The position numbers and the translations under genes are program-made. From Bacillota bacterium (GTDB lineage Bacteria > Bacillota > Sulfobacillia > Sulfobacillales > Sulfobacillaceae): a DNA stretch of 64,000 nt. Location: assembly GCA_026627065.1 (NCBI GenBank), contig JAPNUO010000005.1, positions 186,001 through 250,000 of the forward strand, read 5' to 3'. The notes below the pieces were generated by a model. It saw only the letters and a program-made list of their open reading frames with translations. It was not told where the DNA came from and made no database searches. Positions 32,110-41,132 of the stretch are shown in pieces. The first letter of the stretch is position 1; each line of letters starts with the position of its first letter.

Positions 32110-32854
32110 GCTCAAAAGCCGGCGCGACCGTGAAAAGATGAGGAAGGCGGGGCGGGTGGTTGCGGAGGTTCTCCTGCTCTTGAAAGAGGCTGTCAAGCCG
32201 GGGCTCTTGACCCGCGAACTGGACGTCATCGCCGATCGGGAAATTCGTCGCCGGGGCGGCGTCCCGGTCTTCAAGGGGTACAACGGCTATCCCGCCAGCG
32301 TGTGTGTGTCGATCAACGATCAGGTGGTGCACGGGATCCCGGGCAACCGCGTGATTCGGCCGGGTGACTTGGTGAGCATCGATTTGGGTGCCAGCGTGGA
32401 AGGATTTGTGGGCGATGCGGCGCTGAGCGTGTTCTGCGGGGATCCGCCCAGCGAGCGAGCGCTGGAGCTCGTGCGCGTGACCGAGGCATCGCTGTATAAG
32501 GGCATCGAGGCGGCGAAGGTGGGGGCGCGGCTCGGGGATATCGGGGCGGCCGTGCAGACCTATGTGGAGGCCCACGGGTTTTCGGTGGTGCGGGATTTCG
32601 TGGGGCATGGCGTGGGTCGGCAAATGCACGAGGATCCCCAAGTGCCCAATTACGGGACGCCGGGCCGCGGCCTCTTGTTGAAGCCGGGATTGGCGCTCGC
32701 GATTGAGCCCATGGTCAACATGGGGGGGTACGAAGTAGAGGTCGGCGCTGATGGGTGGACGGTCACCACCCGGGACCACAGCCTGTCCGCCCACTTTGAG
32801 CACACCATCTTTATCGACGACGATGGCCCAGAGATACTTACTGCAATTTCGTGA
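32102..32854 (+). CDS. map: Methionine aminopeptidase, type I
   Basis: 250 residues. Metal ligands of the pita-bread fold: Asp in SIDLGASVEGFVGDAALSV (two Asp), His in FVGHGVGRQMHEDPQVPNYG, Glu in AIEPMVNMGG, Glu in HSLSAHFEHTIF. Removes the initiator Met from nascent proteins. No N-terminal zinc-finger extension. The region between its stop and infA has a promoter. Confidence 0.97.
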   Translation: MIELKSRRDREKMRKAGRVVAEVLLLLKEAVKPGLLTRELDVIADREIRRRGGVPVFKGYNGYPASVCVSINDQVVHGIPGNRVIRPGDLVSIDLGASVEGFVGDAALSVFCGDPPSERALELVRVTEASLYKGIEAAKVGARLGDIGAAVQTYVEAHGFSVVRDFVGHGVGRQMHEDPQVPNYGTPGRGLLLKPGLALAIEPMVNMGGYEVEVGADGWTVTTRDHSLSAHFEHTIFIDDDGPEILTAIS

Positions 32855-32869
32855 GAAATTGGGTATAAT
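32841..32869 (+). promoter_or_regulatory. Internal promoter for infA-rpmJ-rpsM-rpsK-rpsD-rpoA-rplQ
   Basis: A perfect TATAAT (32864-32869) about 100 bp before infA; the best -35 at 17 bp is weak (CTGCAA, 32841-32846). An 18-bp palindrome CAATTTC-gtga-GAAATTG (32844-32861) fills the -35/-10 spacer and covers the map stop codon, so it could be an operator. Confidence 0.5.
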
Positions 32870-32970
32870 GGATCGGATACTCGAGGGACTACGATTAGCG
32901 TGCCCTGGGTAAAATTCACAATGCCAGGATGTCCGAAATCCTCGAAGCAGGGTAGAAAGGAGGGGAGAGT

Positions 32971-33189
32971 TTGGCCAAAGAGGATGCGATTGAAGTCGAA
33001 GGGACGGTCATTGAGCCGTTGCCCAATGCGATGTTCCGGGTGGAATTATCCAACGGTCATAAGGTGTTGGCCCACGTTTCCGGCAAGATTCGCATGCACT
33101 TTATCAAAATCCTGCCGGGCGACAAGGTGACGGTGCAATTGTCGCCTTATGACTTGACCCGCGGCCGCATTACCTATCGCTACAAATAG
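32971..33189 (+). CDS. infA: Translation initiation factor IF-1
   Basis: 72 residues from TTG 32971 behind AGAAAGGAGGGG. S1-like OB fold: [58 protein letters not shown] (shown in family order, split by me). Binds the A site during initiation. A TTG start is rare in this block and suggests modest translation. Confidence 0.96.
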   Translation: MAKEDAIEVEGTVIEPLPNAMFRVELSNGHKVLAHVSGKIRMHFIKILPGDKVTVQLSPYDLTRGRITYRYK

Positions 33190-33232
33190 CGGCCGTGGGG
33201 CCAGGCCGGCGGGCGAAAAAGGAGGGATCTCC

Positions 33233-33346
33233 ATGAAGGTTCGCGCATCGGTCAAGCCGATTTGCGAGAAGTGTAAGGTCATCAAGCGCCATGGGCGTAT
33301 CATGGTCATCTGCGAAAACCCGAAGCATAAGCAGGCCCAGGGATAG
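33233..33346 (+). CDS. rpmJ: 50S ribosomal protein L36 (zinc type)
   Basis: 37 residues, [20 protein letters not shown] followed by [17 protein letters not shown]. Cysteines and His in the C-x2-C-x12-C-x4-H arrangement of the zinc form. AAGGAGGGA lies 7 bases before ATG 33233. The classical position between infA and rpsM confirms it. Confidence 0.96.
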   Translation: MKVRASVKPICEKCKVIKRHGRIMVICENPKHKQAQG

Positions 33347-33378
33347 GGCGCCGGGGGACTGAATAAGGAGGACAGAGG

Positions 33379-33750
33379 ATGGCGCGTATTGCAGGGGTGG
33401 ACCTGCCGCGAGACAAGCGGATTGAAGCCGCGTTGCCGTACATCTACGGGATTGGCTGGCCGGCATCGCGCAAGATTTTGGCCGAAAGTCGGGTGAACCC
33501 CGACACGCGCGTGCGTGACCTCACCGAAGAAGAAGTCAGCCGCATCCGCGAAATAATTGAGCGAGATTGGCGGGTTGAAGGGGAACTGCGGCGCGAGGTC
33601 CAGATGAACATCAAGCGTCTGATTGACATCGGCTGCTATCGCGGCCTACGCCACCGGCGGGGGTTGCCCGTGCGCGGCCAACGCACCAAGACCAACGCGC
33701 GCACGCGCAAAGGCCCGCGTCGCACCGTGGGGGCGAAGAAAAAGAAATAA
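33379..33750 (+). CDS. rpsM: 30S ribosomal protein S13
   Basis: 123 residues. [56 protein letters not shown] and a basic end [12 protein letters not shown] that touches the P-site tRNA. AAGGAGGA precedes ATG 33379. Confidence 0.97.
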   Translation: MARIAGVDLPRDKRIEAALPYIYGIGWPASRKILAESRVNPDTRVRDLTEEEVSRIREIIERDWRVEGELRREVQMNIKRLIDIGCYRGLRHRRGLPVRGQRTKTNARTRKGPRRTVGAKKKK

Positions 33751-33823
33751 GGGCGCGGCGGCGCGCCGCTAGCGCGGGAACGCGACCGCACCGTCAACCA
33801 TTCAGGGAGGGGTTTCTGCCTAT

Positions 33824-34216
33824 ATGCCAGCACGCCGAACATCGAGAACGAAGCGGCGCGACCGCCGACACGTGGACCGTGGGGTGGCGCACATTCGCTC
33901 AACGTTTAACAATACGATTGTGACCATCACCGATCCCCAGGGAAACACGCTGGCCTGGGCGTCGGCGGGTCAGTCAGGATTTAAGGGATCCCGCAAGAGC
34001 ACCCCATTTGCGGCGCAGCTTGCTGCGGAGTCGGCTGCCAAGAGCGCCATGGAGTACGGCGTGAAGGAGGTCGAGGTGCTGGTCAAAGGCCCAGGATCCG
34101 GGCGGGAGGCGGCGATTCGGTCGCTGCAGTCAGCAGGGCTGGAAGTCAGCCTGATTAAGGACGTGACACCCATTCCTCACAACGGGTGCCGGCCGCCGAA
34201 ACGGCGCCGGGTTTAG
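33824..34216 (+). CDS. rpsK: 30S ribosomal protein S11
   Basis: 130 residues. [40 protein letters not shown] and [18 protein letters not shown] end. It forms the platform near the mRNA exit. The 73-bp gap before it has a CGGCGCGCCG palindrome (33759-33768) and GGGAGGGG as ribosome binding site. Confidence 0.97.
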   Translation: MPARRTSRTKRRDRRHVDRGVAHIRSTFNNTIVTITDPQGNTLAWASAGQSGFKGSRKSTPFAAQLAAESAAKSAMEYGVKEVEVLVKGPGSGREAAIRSLQSAGLEVSLIKDVTPIPHNGCRPPKRRRV

Positions 34217-34241
34217 TCTCAAGAAAGGAAGGAGGCGCGAA

Positions 34242-34874
34242 ATGGCACGTTACACAGGACCGCGTTGCAAGTTGTGCCGGAGAGAAGGCGTCAAGCTCTA
34301 CCTCAAAGGCGAGAAGTGTTTTACCGACAAATGCGCCATGGAACGGCGGCCAACGCCGCCGGGTCAGCACGGGCAAAGCCAGGGGCGCCGTAAACTTTCT
34401 GAGTACGGGGTACAGTTGCGCGAGAAGCAAAAGGCACGCCGGACCTACGGCGTCATGGAAGGCCAATTTGCCCGGTACTTTGAAAAGGCGGCGAAACAGA
34501 AACAGGGCGTGACTGGAGAAGTGTTGTTGCAGACGCTCGAGCGGCGGCTGGACAATGTGGTCTACCGCATGGGGCTGGCCTCCTCGCGGGCGGAAGCCCG
34601 TCAGTTGGTGCGCCACAACCACTTTCAGGTCAATGGCCGACGCGTCAACATCCCGTCGTTTTTGGTCAAACCCGGCGACGTGGTGGAGGTGCGCGAGGCC
34701 AGTCGGCAAAAGCCGCGATTTAAAGAAATTGGCCCGGTGACCTCGCGTTTGGTGCCGGGGTGGCTGGAAGTGAATCCGGAGGCCTTGCGTGGCACGGTGT
34801 TGCGCCTGCCCAACCGTGACGAGATTGACGCGCCGGTTCAAGAGCAGCTGATTGTCGAGTACTATTCTCGATAA
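34242..34874 (+). CDS. rpsD: 30S ribosomal protein S4 (zinc type)
   Basis: 210 residues. N-terminal [18 protein letters not shown] followed by a fourth Cys ([10 protein letters not shown]) gives the four-Cys zinc site of many S4 proteins. S4 RNA-binding domain at about 98-160 ([20 protein letters not shown]). First 16S rRNA binder and, in many bacteria, translational repressor. Unlike B. subtilis, where rpsD is elsewhere, it lies in the alpha cluster. Confidence 0.97.
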   Translation: MARYTGPRCKLCRREGVKLYLKGEKCFTDKCAMERRPTPPGQHGQSQGRRKLSEYGVQLREKQKARRTYGVMEGQFARYFEKAAKQKQGVTGEVLLQTLERRLDNVVYRMGLASSRAEARQLVRHNHFQVNGRRVNIPSFLVKPGDVVEVREASRQKPRFKEIGPVTSRLVPGWLEVNPEALRGTVLRLPNRDEIDAPVQEQLIVEYYSR

Positions 34875-34933
34875 ATTAGAAGAACCTGGAAGGCAATGAA
34901 AGGGGGCAGGGCCCGTCTGGTCGGGCCGCGGGA

Positions 34934-35881
34934 ATGACCGAGATTGAGAAACCGGAAATTCGGCGGGTTGACGATGGTAGTGAGCCTAATTACGGGCAAT
35001 TTGTTGTGGAGCCACTAGATCGTGGCTACGGCATCACGCTGGGTAATTCGCTGAGGAGAGTTCTGCTGTCTTCATTGCCGGGAACGGCGGTCACATCCGT
35101 TCGGATCGAGGGCGTTCTTCATGAATTTTCGGTCATTCCGGGCGTCCTCGAGGACACGGCAGACATTATCCTGAACCTGAAGCGTTTGGCCCTTCGTTCC
35201 TGGTCGGACGAGCCCAAAATTGTCCGCATCGACAAGGAGGGGCCGGCCGAGGTGACCGCAGGGGATATCATAGCCGACGCCGACGTGGACATCTTGAACC
35301 CCTCGCAACACATTGCCTATGTCGACGAGGGAGCGCGGTTGGCCATGGAAATGACCGTGGAGCGCGGACGCGGATATGTTCCGGCCGAAAAGAACAAGCG
35401 TCCCGACCAAGCCATCGGCGCGATCCCTGTCGACTCCATTTTTAGTCCGGTCTTGAAGGCCAACTGGCGCGTGGAAGATACCCGCGTCGGCCACATCACG
35501 GACTACGACCGGCTGACCTTGGAAGTGTGGACGGACGGCTCGTTGACGCCGGAAGAGGCGGTATCCATGGGCAGCAAGATTTTGTCCGACCACCTGAGGT
35601 TGTTTGTCAATTTGACGGACGGCGTGCCAGGCGTCGAAATTGGCGTGGAACGAGAAGAAGACAAGCGCGACCGGCTTCTGGAGATGCCGATCGAAGAGCT
35701 GGATTTGTCGGTGCGTTCGTTTAACTGCCTCAAGCGCGCGGGCATCAACACGGTGGGGGAATTGACCAATAAGACCGACGAGGACATGATGAAGGTCCGC
35801 AACTTGGGCAAAAAGTCACTCGAGGAAGTCAAAGAGAAGTTGGCGAGCCTCGGCTTGTCGCTCCGACCGTCGGAAGAGTAA
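34934..35881 (+). CDS. rpoA: DNA-directed RNA polymerase subunit alpha
   Basis: 315 residues. N-terminal assembly domain ([40 protein letters not shown]) and C-terminal UP-element/activator-binding domain ([40 protein letters not shown]). Standard length. ATG 34934 follows a GGGGGCAGGG stretch at some distance. Confidence 0.98.
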   Translation: MTEIEKPEIRRVDDGSEPNYGQFVVEPLDRGYGITLGNSLRRVLLSSLPGTAVTSVRIEGVLHEFSVIPGVLEDTADIILNLKRLALRSWSDEPKIVRIDKEGPAEVTAGDIIADADVDILNPSQHIAYVDEGARLAMEMTVERGRGYVPAEKNKRPDQAIGAIPVDSIFSPVLKANWRVEDTRVGHITDYDRLTLEVWTDGSLTPEEAVSMGSKILSDHLRLFVNLTDGVPGVEIGVEREEDKRDRLLEMPIEELDLSVRSFNCLKRAGINTVGELTNKTDEDMMKVRNLGKKSLEEVKEKLASLGLSLRPSEE

Positions 35882-35925
35882 CGCGACACGCTTCAAGGAA
35901 CCGCACAGAAAGAAGGGGATGGATC

Positions 35926-36270
35926 ATGCCAGGACATCATCGAACCCTGGGCCGCCGCGGCGGCCATCGGCGCGCCATGATGCGAAACTTGGTCACTTCG
36001 CTTCTTCGAGAAGAGCGCATTGTGACCACGGTGACCCGGGCCCGCGAGGTCAACCGGGTAGCCGAGCATATGATCACGCTGGGAAAACGCGGGGATTTGC
36101 ACGCGCGGCGTCAGGCGCTGGCTTACATTTGGGATGAGGATGTCGTCACCAAACTTTTCACCACCATCGCGCCGCGGTATCAGGACCGCAACGGCGGCTA
36201 CACGCGGATTATGCGCACCGGATATCGCCGAGGCGACGCGGCACCGATGGCGATTCTGGAATTGGTTTAG
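35926..36270 (+). CDS. rplQ: 50S ribosomal protein L17
   Basis: 114 residues. [40 protein letters not shown] and [20 protein letters not shown]. Last ribosomal gene of the alpha block. truA starts two bases after its stop; the energy-coupling-factor transporter genes that usually sit here in Bacillus are absent. Confidence 0.97.
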   Translation: MPGHHRTLGRRGGHRRAMMRNLVTSLLREERIVTTVTRAREVNRVAEHMITLGKRGDLHARRQALAYIWDEDVVTKLFTTIAPRYQDRNGGYTRIMRTGYRRGDAAPMAILELV

Positions 36271-36271
36271 G

Positions 36272-37093
36272 ATGGCTGAAGAACGCACGGCACTTGGGGC
36301 CCTCCCGGGTGCCGTGTTTTCGTCCGCTGGTCGGCACTTGGCCCTGGTGGTCCGCTACGACGGTACGGACTACCACGGATTTCAAAAGCAAAGGGGCGCG
36401 GCGACCATTCAAGGCGTGTTGGAACAGGTGTTAGAGCCGCTGCTGGGCCCTGGCCATGTCGTGGGTGCGAGCCGCACCGATGCCGGCGTGCATGCGGCGG
36501 GTCAGGTGGTGGTGTGGCGCGGCCCGGTGCCGATTCCGGAGGATCGGGTGGTCGGTGTAATAAACCGGCGGCTTCCCGCGTCGATTCAAGTGATACGGGG
36601 GTTTTGGGTGCCGTGGGGATGGGATCCGCGCCGGCAGGCGTCTGCCAAGCAGTATTCCTACCGCCTCTGGCGGGTGCCCGCAGTGCCGCCATTGCCCTGG
36701 TACCGGTTCGTTCATTGGCTGCCTGATGACCTGTCTTGGGAGCGACTGGAGACAGGCGCCCGCTTATTTCTCGGGCAGCATGATTTTCGAGCGTTTCGCA
36801 CCGAGGGTTCCAGCGCCGAGAAGACGGTGCGGGAAATCTTCGACAGTCGGTGGGTGGCCGAAGAAGGGGGTGCGATCTGGCGGTATCAGGTCGCCGGGAA
36901 CGGATTTTTATACCGCATGGTCCGCCACATGGTGGGGGCGATGCTGGAAGCCGCCTTGCCGGGCGGATCCCTGGCGGTCATCGAGCACGGACTCGCCTAT
37001 CCCCAAAAGAAGGTGTCGGCGTTGGCGCCAGCCCAGGGCCTTTGCCTGGACTGGATACGGTTTCGGGAAGGGGTGGGGGACAATGTTTCGTGA
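36272..37093 (+). CDS. truA: tRNA pseudouridine(38-40) synthase TruA
   Basis: 273 residues from ATG 36272 (MAEERTALGALPGAVFSSAG); the frame is open further upstream but only inside rplQ. Contains the active-site Asp in SRTDAGVHAAGQVV (about 70), GTDYHGFQKQRGAATIQGVL, FRAFRTEGSS and FLYRMVRHMVGAMLE. It isomerises U38-U40 in the anticodon arm. Slightly long N-terminus. Overlaps the next gene by 11 bp. Confidence 0.95.
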   Translation: MAEERTALGALPGAVFSSAGRHLALVVRYDGTDYHGFQKQRGAATIQGVLEQVLEPLLGPGHVVGASRTDAGVHAAGQVVVWRGPVPIPEDRVVGVINRRLPASIQVIRGFWVPWGWDPRRQASAKQYSYRLWRVPAVPPLPWYRFVHWLPDDLSWERLETGARLFLGQHDFRAFRTEGSSAEKTVREIFDSRWVAEEGGAIWRYQVAGNGFLYRMVRHMVGAMLEAALPGGSLAVIEHGLAYPQKKVSALAPAQGLCLDWIRFREGVGDNVS

Positions 37094-37994
37094 TGTGGTG
37101 CTTGGCCTCGGGAACAATCCGGTGGTGGAAAACGTCATTAAGCGGTACGGCATGCAAATGGGCGCCTCCCGCTTTGTGGCGGGCCACACGCTGCCCGAGG
37201 CCATTGAAGAAGTACGGGCGATCAATCGGCAAGGCATTAAGGCGACCCTGGACCATCTCGGAGAGTCGGTGACCACGGAACGGGCGGCGGCCGAGGCGCG
37301 AGACAGCTACCTGGCCATGCTGGAGGCTATTCAGCAGTCCGGCATTGATTCCAACGTTTCGTTAAAGCTGACTATGCTGGGGTTGAGTTTTGATGCCGAC
37401 CTTGCTGAGCGGCATCTGCTGGAGATCGTGGAAAAGGCGGCCCATACCAACAATTTCGTGCGCATTGACATGGAAAACAGCCCTTACACCGCTCAAACGC
37501 TCACCCTGTTTGAAAAGGCCTATGCGGAATTTCCGGGGGCGGTGGGCGTAGTCCTTCAGGCTTACCTTTACCGGTCTATGGACGACCTCAGACGGCTCTC
37601 CTCGCCTCCGAGAAACTTTCGCATTGTGAAAGGGGCCTACATGGAGCCGGTTTCCGTGGCGTTTCCGTCCAAAGCCGACGTCGACGAAAATTACCTTCGT
37701 TTGGTGGAAACGTCCCTGGAACTTGGCAATTACACCGCCGTCGCCACCCATGACGAGCAAATGATCGGGCGGGTCTTGAAATACGTGCACGAACATGGGG
37801 TGGCGCGCGACCGCTTTGAATTCCAAATGCTCTACGGTGTGCGATTTTCCTTGCTGCAGAGTCTGGCCCAGCAAGGCTACCGCACGCGCGTCTACGTGCC
37901 CTATGGCGAAGACTGGTATGGCTACTATGTTCGTCGCATTGCCGAGCGTCCCCAAAATTTGCTCTTTTTTCTCAAGACGTTGGTCGAGCGATAG
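37083..37994 (+). CDS. Proline dehydrogenase (monofunctional, PutB type)
   Basis: 303 residues, single-domain FAD enzyme that oxidises proline to pyrroline-5-carboxylate. FVAGHTLPEAIEEVRAINRQ, SLKLTMLGLSFD, FVRIDMENSPYTAQTLTLFE, VLQAYLYRS, RIVKGAYMEP, ATHDEQMIGRVL, QMLYGVR and YVPYGEDWYGYYVRRIAERP carry the FAD and substrate residues (Asp, Lys, Tyr, paired Arg). ATG 37083 overlaps truA by 11 bp; the frame is open upstream through truA but without homology. Coupling to truA is unusual, and the partner P5C dehydrogenase is not in the window. Confidence 0.93.
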   Translation: MFRDVVLGLGNNPVVENVIKRYGMQMGASRFVAGHTLPEAIEEVRAINRQGIKATLDHLGESVTTERAAAEARDSYLAMLEAIQQSGIDSNVSLKLTMLGLSFDADLAERHLLEIVEKAAHTNNFVRIDMENSPYTAQTLTLFEKAYAEFPGAVGVVLQAYLYRSMDDLRRLSSPPRNFRIVKGAYMEPVSVAFPSKADVDENYLRLVETSLELGNYTAVATHDEQMIGRVLKYVHEHGVARDRFEFQMLYGVRFSLLQSLAQQGYRTRVYVPYGEDWYGYYVRRIAERPQNLLFFLKTLVER

Positions 37995-38029
37995 CGGCGA
38001 ACATTCGTGACGTCGTCATAGGGGCTGCG

Positions 38030-38058
38030 TTGACGAACCGTGACGAGGGCGTTAAAAT
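38030..38058 (+). promoter_or_regulatory. Sigma-A promoter of the marR-like gene
   Basis: TTGACG (38030-38035), 17-bp spacer, TAAAAT (38053-38058), 40 bp before the marR start. It marks the end of the ribosomal operon region and the start of a new transcription unit. Confidence 0.7.
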
Positions 38059-38097
38059 GCTTCCAACTTTCTGGGAGGCACTACACGAGGGGGAACC

Positions 38098-38547
38098 ATG
38101 GGCGACCGCGACCAGGCTGTTGACCGAATCGATGCCATTTTCACCCGACTAGGGCGCTTGGCGCGTCGGCGGATGCCGGACGACAGCATGACTTTCGGCC
38201 AATTTGCGGTGCTGCGCATGTTGTTTCAGCAAGGACCGCTCGCGATGGGGGCCATTGCGGAAAATCTTGGCGTCTCATTGGCGGGAGCGACCGGCATTAT
38301 CGATCGGCTCGTGCACCAAGGCTTGGTCGAACGCCGGCGATCGCGTGAGGATCGCCGGGTGGTATGGGTGACCTTGAGCGAACCGGGGCGGCAGCGCATG
38401 CTGGACCTTCAGGTCAAGCGCCATCAGGAAATGTGTGACTTGCTGAAGCCGTTGAATGCCGATGAGCTGGAGACGCTTTTGTCCTTGATGGAGCGGGTAG
38501 CCGATGCCGCAGAGCGCGACCATGCGGCGAATTCCAATCCCCGGTAA
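38098..38547 (+). CDS. MarR-family transcriptional regulator
   Basis: 149 residues, winged helix. FGQFAVLRMLFQQGPLAMGA, IAENLGVSLAGATGIIDRLV (recognition helix), HQGLVERRRSREDRRVVWVT (wing with the Asp-Arg-Arg motif), then a C-terminal dimer helix. Such proteins repress neighbouring or efflux/stress genes until a ligand binds. ATG 38098 follows GAGGGGG. Nineteen bases separate it from the oxidoreductase gene; the two are likely one operon. Ligand unknown. Confidence 0.88.
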   Translation: MGDRDQAVDRIDAIFTRLGRLARRRMPDDSMTFGQFAVLRMLFQQGPLAMGAIAENLGVSLAGATGIIDRLVHQGLVERRRSREDRRVVWVTLSEPGRQRMLDLQVKRHQEMCDLLKPLNADELETLLSLMERVADAAERDHAANSNPR

Positions 38548-38565
38548 CGCGAAAGGAAGAGGTCG

Positions 38566-39432
38566 ATGAATGTCGTTGTCACCGGAGCCAGCGGCTTTGT
38601 AGGAAGCCAGGTGGTGGAGGCTTTGTCCAACGCCGGTCACCAGGTGAAAGGCATTCAACGCCATCCGCCCGAGGCGAGACCGCCCCGGGTCACCTGGATC
38701 CGCGGGGACCTGGGCGATTTGGACCTAATCAAAGTGTTTGAGGGCGCAGACGCTGTGGTTCACTTGGTCGGCATCATCCGCGAAGATCCGAGTCGCGATG
38801 TGACGTTTGAACGCGTTCACGTGGGATTCACCGAGCGCGTGGTGCGAGCCCTGACCCTAGCCCACGTGCCCCGGCTGATTCAGATGTCCGCATTGGGCAC
38901 GCGGCGGGATGCCGTGTCCCGCTATCATCGCACGAAATGGCAAGCAGAAGAGCTGGTGCGGAGCACTCCCGGCATCTCCTGGACGATTGTGCGCCCTTCC
39001 CTCATCTTTGGCCAAGGAGCGCCGTTTTTTGACCTGCTGTCTCGCTTAAGCCGCCTGCCGCGGGTGCCGGTTCCCGGCGATGGACGCACCCTGTTTCAGC
39101 CCGTCGGCCGTCAAGACGTCGCCGACCTCATCACTCGCGTGTTACCGGATGCGGCGGCGTTCCGATTGACGCTGGAAATGGGCGGGCCTGAGCGGTTTTC
39201 CCTCAATCAGTTGGTGGACCTGATGGCGGCACGCGCAGGCCGGCCACATCCCCCCAAGTGGCACTTGCCCCTGAGCCTGGTCGAAATGGTGGCCAATTTG
39301 CACCACGTGTTGCCGGTCCCCATCACGCCGGATCAACTCGCGATGCTCACCGAAGCCAACATTACCGACGATACCACTTGGCAGCGGTGGGTGCCGGAAC
39401 CTGAGCGTTTAACCCGCTGGGCGGCGAAATAA
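38566..39432 (+). CDS. NAD(P)-binding NDUFA9-like atypical SDR protein
   Basis: 288 residues, Rossmann fold with VVTGASGFVGSQVVEAL (about 4-20) and GADAVVHLVGIIREDPSRDV. RYHRTKWQAEELVRS holds the Tyr/Lys region and IVRPSLIFGQGAPFFDLLSR the C-terminal part. Best match by motif is the complex-I NDUFA9/YbjT-like group of atypical SDRs, often bound to NAD(P) for structural or quinone-related roles; the exact reaction is unknown. Its last 24 bases overlap the convergent methyltransferase gene. Confidence 0.8.
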   Translation: MNVVVTGASGFVGSQVVEALSNAGHQVKGIQRHPPEARPPRVTWIRGDLGDLDLIKVFEGADAVVHLVGIIREDPSRDVTFERVHVGFTERVVRALTLAHVPRLIQMSALGTRRDAVSRYHRTKWQAEELVRSTPGISWTIVRPSLIFGQGAPFFDLLSRLSRLPRVPVPGDGRTLFQPVGRQDVADLITRVLPDAAAFRLTLEMGGPERFSLNQLVDLMAARAGRPHPPKWHLPLSLVEMVANLHHVLPVPITPDQLAMLTEANITDDTTWQRWVPEPERLTRWAAK

Positions 39433-40251
39433 GACGCGAACGGTGGCCGTGGACAAATAGACCAAGCGGGGGAGGGCGGCGCGGTAATCGCGTTCGGCTT
39501 GAGCCCAGGCGTCCTCGGTGAGGAGCCCCTGCGCGACCATAGCCGGGAGGGCCTCCCGGATTCGACTGATGTCAAACTCGACAGCGGGATCCTGGGGCGT
39601 CAGGGTCCGCACGGCGACCCGGGGATTCAGCGTCACCTGTTCCAACGTGAGTCCGGCCTCTAGGCCTGCCTGAGCCAGCTTGCGTCCGACCAGGCGGTCA
39701 CCGCGGGCCCCGCTTTGATAGCGTTGAAACGCTTGGACGGCTTGCTGCCATGTGGGAGGAGGGGAAGGATACTCGACGAGATAGGCATCGTCGACGTCTT
39801 CGGCCGCCACCAGGCCGCCGGGCCGCACCCAGGCGCCCAGGCGGGAGAAGAGGGCGTGAATATCAGGCACGTGTTGGGCCACAAAGCGGGCTACCGCCAG
39901 ATCTGCGGTCCATGCGGGGAGGGGCGCGTAAATGTCGGCCAATTGGAACGTCACCTGGGAGGCGCTGCAGTGTCGATTAAGATCGTGGGCAATGGCCAAT
40001 GCCGCCGCATCGCGGTCGATGCCCATCACCCGACACCCGTGCAATGCGGCAATTTCGTGGGCCATAATGCCAAGGCCTGTGCCGACGTCGATCACGAGCG
40101 CGTCGGGAGCAAGAGGCCACTCTTGTATCCAGGCGCGGCGTTCCTCGCGCGTCGCTATGGTTTGCAGCAGAAGCCAGTGATACCGGGGGGGAATCCGTGC
40201 CCAGGCGCTGTCCCCCCATGCGTCAATCGCCGTTAAGCTGAGGGCTGTCAT
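39409..40251 (-). CDS. Class I SAM-dependent methyltransferase
   Basis: 280 residues. Motif I VIDVGTGLGIMAHEIAALHG (about 54), acidic end of strand 2 in GIDRDAAALAIA, motif VTFQLADIYAPLPAWTADLAV and motif PGGLVAAEDVDDAYL. Length and the C-terminal helices suggest a UbiE/Methyltransf_25-like small-molecule or protein methyltransferase; substrate unknown. The start at 40251 (ATG on the minus strand) leaves residues 1-30 without known homology. The 3' end overlaps the end of the oppositely oriented SDR gene. Confidence 0.82.
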   Translation of the reverse strand: MTALSLTAIDAWGDSAWARIPPRYHWLLLQTIATREERRAWIQEWPLAPDALVIDVGTGLGIMAHEIAALHGCRVMGIDRDAAALAIAHDLNRHCSASQVTFQLADIYAPLPAWTADLAVARFVAQHVPDIHALFSRLGAWVRPGGLVAAEDVDDAYLVEYPSPPPTWQQAVQAFQRYQSGARGDRLVGRKLAQAGLEAGLTLEQVTLNPRVAVRTLTPQDPAVEFDISRIREALPAMVAQGLLTEDAWAQAERDYRAALPRLVYLSTATVRVLFRRPAG

Positions 40252-40454
40252 CGTGTCTCTCGGGCCGCACCGGGCATGTCCGAAGATCCCGGCTGGCCTC
40301 CTCCTTTCCGTGAGCGCAAAATGTCAGGCGTCTTCAGTATCGCATAACTTGAGGGTCGAGAAGCGGGACCAACCGCCGCTCACACAAAATGCAGGGGACT
40401 GGCAACCCGCCTAACATTTGGGAGGCGAGAAGGCACGCTCGTAACGCGCGAAGC

Positions 40455-40463
40455 TGATAGAAT
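40455..40463 (+). promoter_or_regulatory. Possible extended -10 promoter
   Basis: TG-a-TAGAAT at 40455-40463, 34 bp before the next gene; no good -35. The 245-bp gap before it, between the divergently oriented methyltransferase and this gene, shows nothing else clear. Confidence 0.35.
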
Positions 40464-40496
40464 AAAGGCAGGGTGAGAGTTACGGGAGGGAGGACC

Positions 40497-40919
40497 GTGC
40501 GAAGTCAAATTCGGACCTATTACCTCAGACGGTTTATCAACACGATTGTGGATTCTACGCTCACGAGCCCGAGTTTGGCGGAGATGGTGCACCACCACCT
40601 CATGGTGGACTTCAAGCGCCAGCATCAGCCGCCTTACCAAGGATTTTACAAGGTGTATGACGACCGCGAGGCCTACCTGGAACTGTCAGTGACCGATGCC
40701 CGGGGCTATAGCGACCCGGTGTACGAACGGGGCCTGGCGCTCTTGCGCATAGGCGTGAACGGGGCCCTGGTGTCTCCGGACGACGAGCAATTCGCGGCGC
40801 GAGCCTTCCAAGGACAGCCGTTTCGCACCTGCCCATATTGTCGTCAGCCGTTTTCGCGCTGGCTCGACTACTACGGCCACATTCAAACCAATCACTGGGA
40901 AATCAAGGCGATCAGCTAG
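40497..40919 (+). CDS. Conserved-looking protein with C-terminal C2H2-type zinc finger
   Basis: 140 residues, not recognised by me. N-terminal helical segment (YYLRRFINTIVDSTLTSPSL), a mixed middle (FYKVYDDREAYLELSVTDAR) and a C-terminal CPYCRQPFSRWLDYYGHIQTNH, a clear C-x2-C ... H-x4-H finger (about 112-133). GTG 40497 is placed 4 bases after GGGAGGGAGG; the longer frame from 40473 lacks a binding site. Codon use is like the core genes. It could be a nucleic-acid-binding or protein-binding adaptor. Function unknown. Confidence 0.65.
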   Translation: MRSQIRTYYLRRFINTIVDSTLTSPSLAEMVHHHLMVDFKRQHQPPYQGFYKVYDDREAYLELSVTDARGYSDPVYERGLALLRIGVNGALVSPDDEQFAARAFQGQPFRTCPYCRQPFSRWLDYYGHIQTNHWEIKAIS

Positions 40920-41132
40920 TGCGAACAAACGTCGCGCGAACGGTCGCCGGAAACGTCGCGGCGCGATTGTCGCCCCAGGCTTGTTCGGCAGCAGGTTGGC
41001 ACTTGAGTCTTAAACGGCATGAAGGCTTTCTCTCCCCCAAAGGTCGGTGAACCCCTTCGCCCCGCGGAGGCGGGGACCTTCAGCTGGCGTTGTCCTGTTC
41101 AGTGAACATCGGCGACAGCCCCCGGTGGTGCA

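Noticed and set aside
36726..37082. Upstream extension of the proline dehydrogenase frame through truA
   Set aside because: The extension has no family resemblance, while ATG 37083 starts exactly at the conserved N-terminus.
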